NCBI GenBank assembly: GCA_030407315.1
Contig: JALQPE010000083.1
Coordinates: forward strand, 124,001-188,000
Length of the DNA stretch: 64,000 bases
DNA from: Asparagopsis taxiformis
Lineage: Eukaryota > Rhodophyta > Florideophyceae > Bonnemaisoniales > Bonnemaisoniaceae
Direction of reading: 5' to 3'
A program made the position numbers and the translations under genes. Numbering within the stretch: position 1 is the first letter of the stretch; each line of letters starts with the position of its first letter. Below the pieces are notes generated by a model. The model saw only the letters and a program-made list of their open reading frames with translations. It did not search any database and was not told where the DNA came from. This document shows positions 59,265-64,000 of this stretch, piece by piece.

Positions 59265-60004
59265 TCACGCAGTGAGAATACAAGCGCCGCCGACTGCCTT
59301 GATCTTCTTCTCGGCATCTTTTGAGAAAAACTTTGCCTTGACAATGATGGGCTGTTTCGGCAAACGACCCTTTCCGAGAACCTTGAAGTATCCAGCCTGT
59401 GTGATATCAAGCACTGGCGCCACATCCTTCTTTTTCCTATTTTCAAGCCGGATATTCTCTGGGACTAGAGTCCACAACTTATCGATGTTGATTGTGGGGC
59501 AGAAGAACTTGTTGTTCGTCTTGTGGAAATATCTCATTCCAACCTTTCCGAAGTAACCAGGATGGTACTTATCAAAGTTAATACGGTGATGATGCTGACC
59601 TCCAGCGTTACCACGTCCACCGGCTGCAATATTCAAAGTATGTACACAATTTTCGTTAGTGCCGTTCAGACGCAACCGATTTCGCCGTTTCTACATGTTT
59701 GCAGGCTAACTTACGATGCTTGCGATGCTTCCCCTGTGTATGTCACGCGCGGATGAGAGGGAACAGCACATATCGGTTAGCATCGATCGCTGCGCATTCG
59801 CAAGGTGAATAAAGCATCTGTTTCAAACGTACGATACGGCCATGTCCCGCAGAGACATGTCCACGCTTCTTGCGATTCTTATGCAAAACGGTCGGCTACG
59901 AGAGCAGCACGAAAGGTTTAAACGAACACGATGTTAGCAAGTCGGAACGGAAGGATGGCACACGCGCAATGAAACAGATATCGGATCTTGGGTACACGCA
60001 CCAT
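59265..60004 (-). CDS. RPL27A: Cytosolic ribosomal protein uL15 (L27a) (4 exons)
   Basis: Exons: 60002-60004 (the ATG alone), 59833-59895, 59715-59733 (19 nt) and 59265-59623, giving 147 residues. Donors are GTGCGT, GTACGT and GTAAGT. The assembled start is [20 protein letters not shown], and the second and third junctions give [17 protein letters not shown], exactly the family pattern. The rest reads [20 protein letters not shown] ... [18 protein letters not shown]. It is a 60S subunit protein. Without splicing none of the N-terminal third would be readable. The splice directly after the start codon is a common arrangement in ribosomal protein genes. Confidence 0.93.
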
Positions 60005-60527
60005 TATTTAGTTGGTGTTGCACGGACGATGCGCAGGGCGACTGAGTTGGATTGGATGACTTCGCTGGTGACAATAGTCTCAGCTAATGCGCGGTTCAGA
60101 ATTTGGTTGCAAAAAGGACTACAATTGCGGCGAAAGACAGGTCGACGGCGACAATATTCTAGTAACCCTAGCTATCGATTCCCATGATTTTCTATTGCAA
60201 TTCGTAATTTGTTTTCCTCCATGTAATTAACGTAACAGAATTCGTTCGCGAAAAAGTATTGGCTATTATGGGACGACGGTCGTACTACTGCATGCAATTG
60301 GCTGTCTGATTCATGTTTTTCTATTAAAAAATAGAGATCTCCGTATTCAATAGAGCTGTCTGATTTGCTCAGTAGTAGGTCGCCGACCTGACGTGGTGGC
60401 AGTTATCGCTGCGATTCACCGTTTTCCCCTGCTCTCTACACGTTAATTTGTGGTATCAGTACCGGCCGACGCCTTTTCCGCCGACAATCGCCATTCGCCC
60501 TCCAGAGTCGTAAACTATCCTTCAACA
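60005..60527. promoter_or_regulatory. Shared upstream region of RPL27A and the PPR gene
   Basis: 523 bp between divergent starts; AT-rich around 60185-60350. A short tRNA-like A-box string near 60367 lacks any matching stem and was rejected. No element recognised. Confidence 0.4.
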
Positions 60528-62903
60528 ATGCGTTCTACACTCGGCCGCGTCACGTTGCGAGGCGCAAGCCGCCTCGTCTCGACACCCAATGCTGCCACAC
60601 GAAACCCTGCGCGTACCACTCGCTCTCACCCAGTTCCGAGAGAGTTATGCACTAATGTGATGAGCACTGATTCAAAGAGAAAATTGGAAGACACAGAAGT
60701 TGATCCAGACCGCACTCCAGCTGTCAGTGCTATCCCCGAAGAAAAGCAACCGAACGTTGAGGTAATTGTGGAAGATGCAACAGTTGCCGCATCTCTCCCA
60801 ACGGCTGCTGAAGAGATTGCAGACCAATCTTCTTCCCTATCTGATGCGGATAATGATACGTCAGCAGCAGTGGAAACTACTTTGGTTGGGAAGACCCCAC
60901 AAGCCCTTCTCACACAGCTCAAAGCGTTCATCGAAAAGAACGCCAATCGCACCGCTCTTTGGCATTATGCCAAAGCTATCTCTCAAAAAGATGCTCCACT
61001 TGTCGATGCTGACGTCATGGCATTGATGCTTCCCATTCTGGGACGCAATTCATGGGGTCCGACAGCCCTCGACACGCTCGAGCTTGCATTAGACCGTAAG
61101 TATGACCTTGGCATCGGGGTGTATAACTGCGGGCTACACGCTGTTTCACGTGGTGGTGACTCAGACAAGGTGCTTGAGCTGATCAACAGAATGTGGTCGA
61201 TTCCGAGGTCATCCGTGCCCAATGCTACAACATACAATTATCTCATTAGTGCCTTTGTATATCGTGGCAAGATGGATGAAGCTTTTGAAGTTTTGAATGA
61301 GATGAAGAAACATCTCATATACCCGACATTCTCGACATACCATGCACTCATTACTGGCTGTTTGCGTCGACGTGATCCGCGCAGGGCGTATCAAACTTTG
61401 CTCGCCGTGGAAAAGCAGCGTTTCGACATCAGCGCGATGACTATCGCACAAGTACTGGTCGTGTCCGCGAACAATGATGACTACAATTCCACGCTCGAGT
61501 TATTGGACAAATTTGAGGAAGCTCTTCCTCGTTACTCTCAGGAAGTCCATCGAATTGCAGAAGACCGTGCCCTTTATCAGATCAGAGGCCAGCAATGGAC
61601 ATCAAAGGAGGATCGCGCAACAATAAGAGGAGAACCTATTCTGGAGATCGGTGCTATATCCAATGTGTTGCATTGTGCTTTCCGTGGAGGGCGTGTGGAT
61701 GTTGCGTCCCGTGCCTGGGCACTTTTGTCCAAGTATTATCCCGACTTTGAAATTCCTACGCCGTTGTGGTATTGCCTCCTGGGTGCGTATGCTGGAGCTG
61801 GAGAATTCTCCAAGGCAATGGATATTATCGGTCATATGCGCGAGCAAGGTTTGAAGCTGTCATTGCAAAACCTCGAAATGACATTTGTACGCCCGCTGTC
61901 ATTCGATATTGCAGTTGTTGACGAGCAATTCTATAGATTATGTGATCGGCTAGGGGCAGGTTCTCCTGAAACTTTTGACAAGGCAGGGGCCGAAGAGTCT
62001 GCGGCGGAGCGGGTGGATGAAAGTGCGGACACAGCTGTCGGGGATGACACGGCAAAGGTCGTGTCGGAAGGAGCAGCAGATACAGATCCAGCCGTGAAGG
62101 ATATCAGTCCTGAAGATGCAAGTGACGAGAATGACAGTTTGGCTGAAATTTTGTCCAAGCCACCTCAAGAAGGATTACGTGTAGACGTGACAGATAGTAT
62201 GAAGCCGACCACAGTTGGTATTGATGAATTGAACTGCATCATTGCTGCTTGTTCTGCTGCTCAAGATCTTGACCGAGCATTCCAGACATATGATGAAGTT
62301 GAATCGCGCTTCAATCTTGAGAAGAACGTAGACACTTATAATGCTCTACTAGATGGTTGTGTTCAGACTAGACATCTACGAGGAGGAATGCGTATTCTGG
62401 AAGAGATGGAAAGTGTTGGAATGGAATTGAGTCCTAAGACGGTACATTTGGCTTCGAGGCTAATGCTACGGAATGGACGTGGCAGTGAGGTGTGTAATAT
62501 GTTGCGAAAGTGTCGCGAAGACAATATCGCTGTGATGCTGCAAACTTATCAAATGGTGATCCGATATCTGGTCCGCGGAAACTCAATTGATGAAGCAATA
62601 GAGTTCATTGGTCTTGGAGAAGAGCAAGGACTTTTGTATCATGGTTTGACAGCACGGTTGGACTATGACGGTGTCAGCAAGCTTCCTCGTCGGGATGGAG
62701 ATAACCGAATGGGGAGTAGTCGCAACGCAATGAATGTAGATGGAGGAGATTCGGGTAAGCCGGGCGAATCATGGACGGATAATGAAGATGAGGTTAGTTC
62801 GCAGGAAAGGGAGACAGAGTTTGCAGGAACAAATGGTCTGGATGATGCACTTGGGGAGGGTACAGCGAAGGTTGTAACTAAGGTAAAAGAAGATTCGAGC
62901 TAG
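60528..62903 (+). CDS. Pentatricopeptide-repeat (PPR) protein
   Basis: 791 residues, intronless. The N-terminus (MRSTLGRVTLRGASRLVSTP, Arg/Ser/Thr-rich and acid-free to residue ~40) is an organelle-targeting peptide. PPR hairpins of about 35 residues are visible: YNCGLHAVSRGGDSDKVLEL, ATTYNYLISAFVYRGKMDEA, STYHALITGCLRRRDPRRAY, then WYCLLGAYAGAGEFSKAMDI, NCIIAACSAAQDLDRAFQTY and TYNALLDGCVQTRHLRGGMR. An acidic spacer (~480-555) divides the two repeat blocks, and the C-terminus is acidic. PPR proteins bind organellar RNA for stability, processing or translation. Which organelle and which RNA is not determined. Confidence 0.88.
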   Translation: MRSTLGRVTLRGASRLVSTPNAATRNPARTTRSHPVPRELCTNVMSTDSKRKLEDTEVDPDRTPAVSAIPEEKQPNVEVIVEDATVAASLPTAAEEIADQSSSLSDADNDTSAAVETTLVGKTPQALLTQLKAFIEKNANRTALWHYAKAISQKDAPLVDADVMALMLPILGRNSWGPTALDTLELALDRKYDLGIGVYNCGLHAVSRGGDSDKVLELINRMWSIPRSSVPNATTYNYLISAFVYRGKMDEAFEVLNEMKKHLIYPTFSTYHALITGCLRRRDPRRAYQTLLAVEKQRFDISAMTIAQVLVVSANNDDYNSTLELLDKFEEALPRYSQEVHRIAEDRALYQIRGQQWTSKEDRATIRGEPILEIGAISNVLHCAFRGGRVDVASRAWALLSKYYPDFEIPTPLWYCLLGAYAGAGEFSKAMDIIGHMREQGLKLSLQNLEMTFVRPLSFDIAVVDEQFYRLCDRLGAGSPETFDKAGAEESAAERVDESADTAVGDDTAKVVSEGAADTDPAVKDISPEDASDENDSLAEILSKPPQEGLRVDVTDSMKPTTVGIDELNCIIAACSAAQDLDRAFQTYDEVESRFNLEKNVDTYNALLDGCVQTRHLRGGMRILEEMESVGMELSPKTVHLASRLMLRNGRGSEVCNMLRKCREDNIAVMLQTYQMVIRYLVRGNSIDEAIEFIGLGEEQGLLYHGLTARLDYDGVSKLPRRDGDNRMGSSRNAMNVDGGDSGKPGESWTDNEDEVSSQERETEFAGTNGLDDALGEGTAKVVTKVKEDSS

Positions 62904-63031
62904 GGATGGGACATCCTGAAGATAAAATAAAATTCAACGACGGAGGACAACTAAGATTGACAGCAAAATGCAGTTTTACCAAGCGAGCGCCCAAATGATG
63001 TTAGGTTCCTCGAATTGTATCAACGAATTAA

Positions 63032-63582
63032 TCACGGAGATGGAGTTTTGGGGGATTCCACTGGGGGCGAACTAGCGACAGGACGACTACGATTGACGCT
63101 GGACACCCTATTGCCACCATTGTTGTTGTTGTTCTTAGAACGATTGTCCATTCGAGTCATACGAGCCTTACGCTTCGCAGCTGCGGCCTTTCGAATTCGC
63201 TTTTCAGTGTTGGTTTCAAAATATCGGCGTCGTCGCAACTCAAACAAGTGGCCCGACTTGAGAACATCCTTCTTAAAACGACGCAGAGCTAGAGCGGGAG
63301 AGCAAAGAAAACACAAGTCAGAAACGGGCGCAAAATTGGGCGACAGAAAACGCGCTGATCCATGCGCAACGCACCGCTTTCAACCGGCTCGCTGTCTCCG
63401 ACTACGATCGTCACCTCCATCGTCGTGGGCGCCTTGGCGACCGGGGCTGCCACGCGCGTCGCGACCGGGGCGCCGAAGGCCGCGCTGGCGAAGAAGGGCG
63501 CGGCGGGACGCGTGGGACACGCGAGGCGCGCACGCGTCTGCGGGCGACAAAGCGGCGTGGCTGACGGGACAAAGGCGTTCAT
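63032..63582 (-). CDS. Plastid ribosomal protein bS21 (2 exons)
   Basis: Exon 1 (63375-63582) encodes a Ser/Arg/Ala-rich transit peptide and the N-terminus ([15 protein letters not shown]). Exon 2 (63032-63288) continues [20 protein letters not shown] and [20 protein letters not shown], then an Asn-rich tail. The phase 1 junction gives [11 protein letters not shown], the bS21 signature (donor GTGCGT, acceptor CTCTAG). The protein is 154 residues; the core is bacterial-type. bS21 lies near the mRNA exit of the 30S subunit. Mitochondria can also have bS21, but the long Ala/Pro-rich leader favours the plastid. Confidence 0.87.
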
Positions 63583-64000
63583 TGTGACGGCGGGCGGCTG
63601 CTGGTGACGGGACTGGTGCGGAGATCGAACGGAATGGGGGCTAATGGCTGGGGGAAATGGTGCCGACGAGCGGCGAGATCAGGTGGTGTGGTTGGAGAGA
63701 TGGAGAGTTTTCGCAATCGGTCTTGTGCCTTTGATTTGGTGCCAAGTGGTTGCGCGTGTGTTGAGTGTTGCTTTTTGGTGAATGAAAAATATCAAATCTC
63801 GGTTAATCTGCGAGTGATGGTCACTAGTGTGCTGCGGTGGTCAGTTGCTCGACGTGTACTTGATGGTGATTTGGCATTGGTGTCATACTTGTTGTGATCA
63901 CGATTGACTATACTTTGTAACATTGCTACAACTCTTTATCTGCATTGGTTTGATCAGCTCTTGGAGTTTATCGGAATTGATCTGCATTGCGTTCACTGTA
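63583..64000. other. Upstream of bS21 to window edge
   Basis: 418 bp. It contains the bS21 promoter. Short open frames here show no recognisable protein. Nothing else seen. Confidence 0.4.

Noticed and set aside
60361..60430. A-box-like string (TTGCTCAGTAGTAGG) suggesting a tRNA
   Set aside because: No B box, no acceptor or T-stem pairing within tRNA distance.

Overview
This is nuclear DNA of a eukaryotic alga, most likely a red alga. Genes are close together on both strands, many have no intron, and the introns found (about 17) are short, often near the 5' end, and have GT-AG ends. Several products carry plastid or thylakoid targeting sequences (a CYP38-like cyclophilin, bS21, HisI, two orphan proteins). 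The strongest lineage clue is a cluster of three permuted tRNA-Gly(UCC) genes, in which the 3' half of the tRNA is encoded upstream of the 5' half. This organisation is known from the red alga Cyanidioschyzon merolae and from a few green algae and nucleomorphs. Base composition and intron density do not look like Cyanidioschyzon, so a mesophilic red alga is the best guess. I did not identify the species.

Layout. 1-5.3 kb: the end of a leucine-rich-repeat gene, an Alr4036-type flavin-binding protein, a 2.7 kb gene-poor stretch and a six-exon four-finger C2H2 gene. 5.3-7 kb: no gene seen. 7-21 kb: YjeF-N protein, CPBP protease, proteasome beta1, MTHFR (with one apparent frameshift), POLD2, mitochondrial uL3, HisI, a 56-residue bL33 gene, AP-3 delta and UBA3. 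21.1-23.5 kb: the permuted tRNA cluster, with a 339 bp inverted-repeat element between copies 2 and 3. 23.5-43 kb: CYP38-like cyclophilin, UBC13, VPS18, an orphan, phosphomannose isomerase, a spliced orphan, SF3A2, ARL5, gamma-tubulin, an eIF4B-like repeat protein and NUP98. 43-64 kb: a SET2-type methyltransferase, dolichol kinase, a PUF protein, a plastid coiled-coil protein, DNLZ, a plastid TPR-like protein, RPL27A, a PPR protein and plastid bS21.

The genes are mostly single-copy housekeeping genes with no operon logic. Many neighbours are divergent pairs sharing 230-530 bp of upstream DNA, or convergent pairs with 70-270 bp between stop codons.

The main discovery is the tRNA cluster. All three copies have the same 36 nt 5' half and (apart from one base) the same 35 nt 3' half. 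They differ in the leader, trailer and intervening sequences, yet the leader of each copy can pair with its own trailer. Copy 2 forms a textbook bulge-helix-bulge at the 37/38 junction. Copy 2 also carries G3.U70 with A73, the classic alanine identity pair, in a glycine tRNA.
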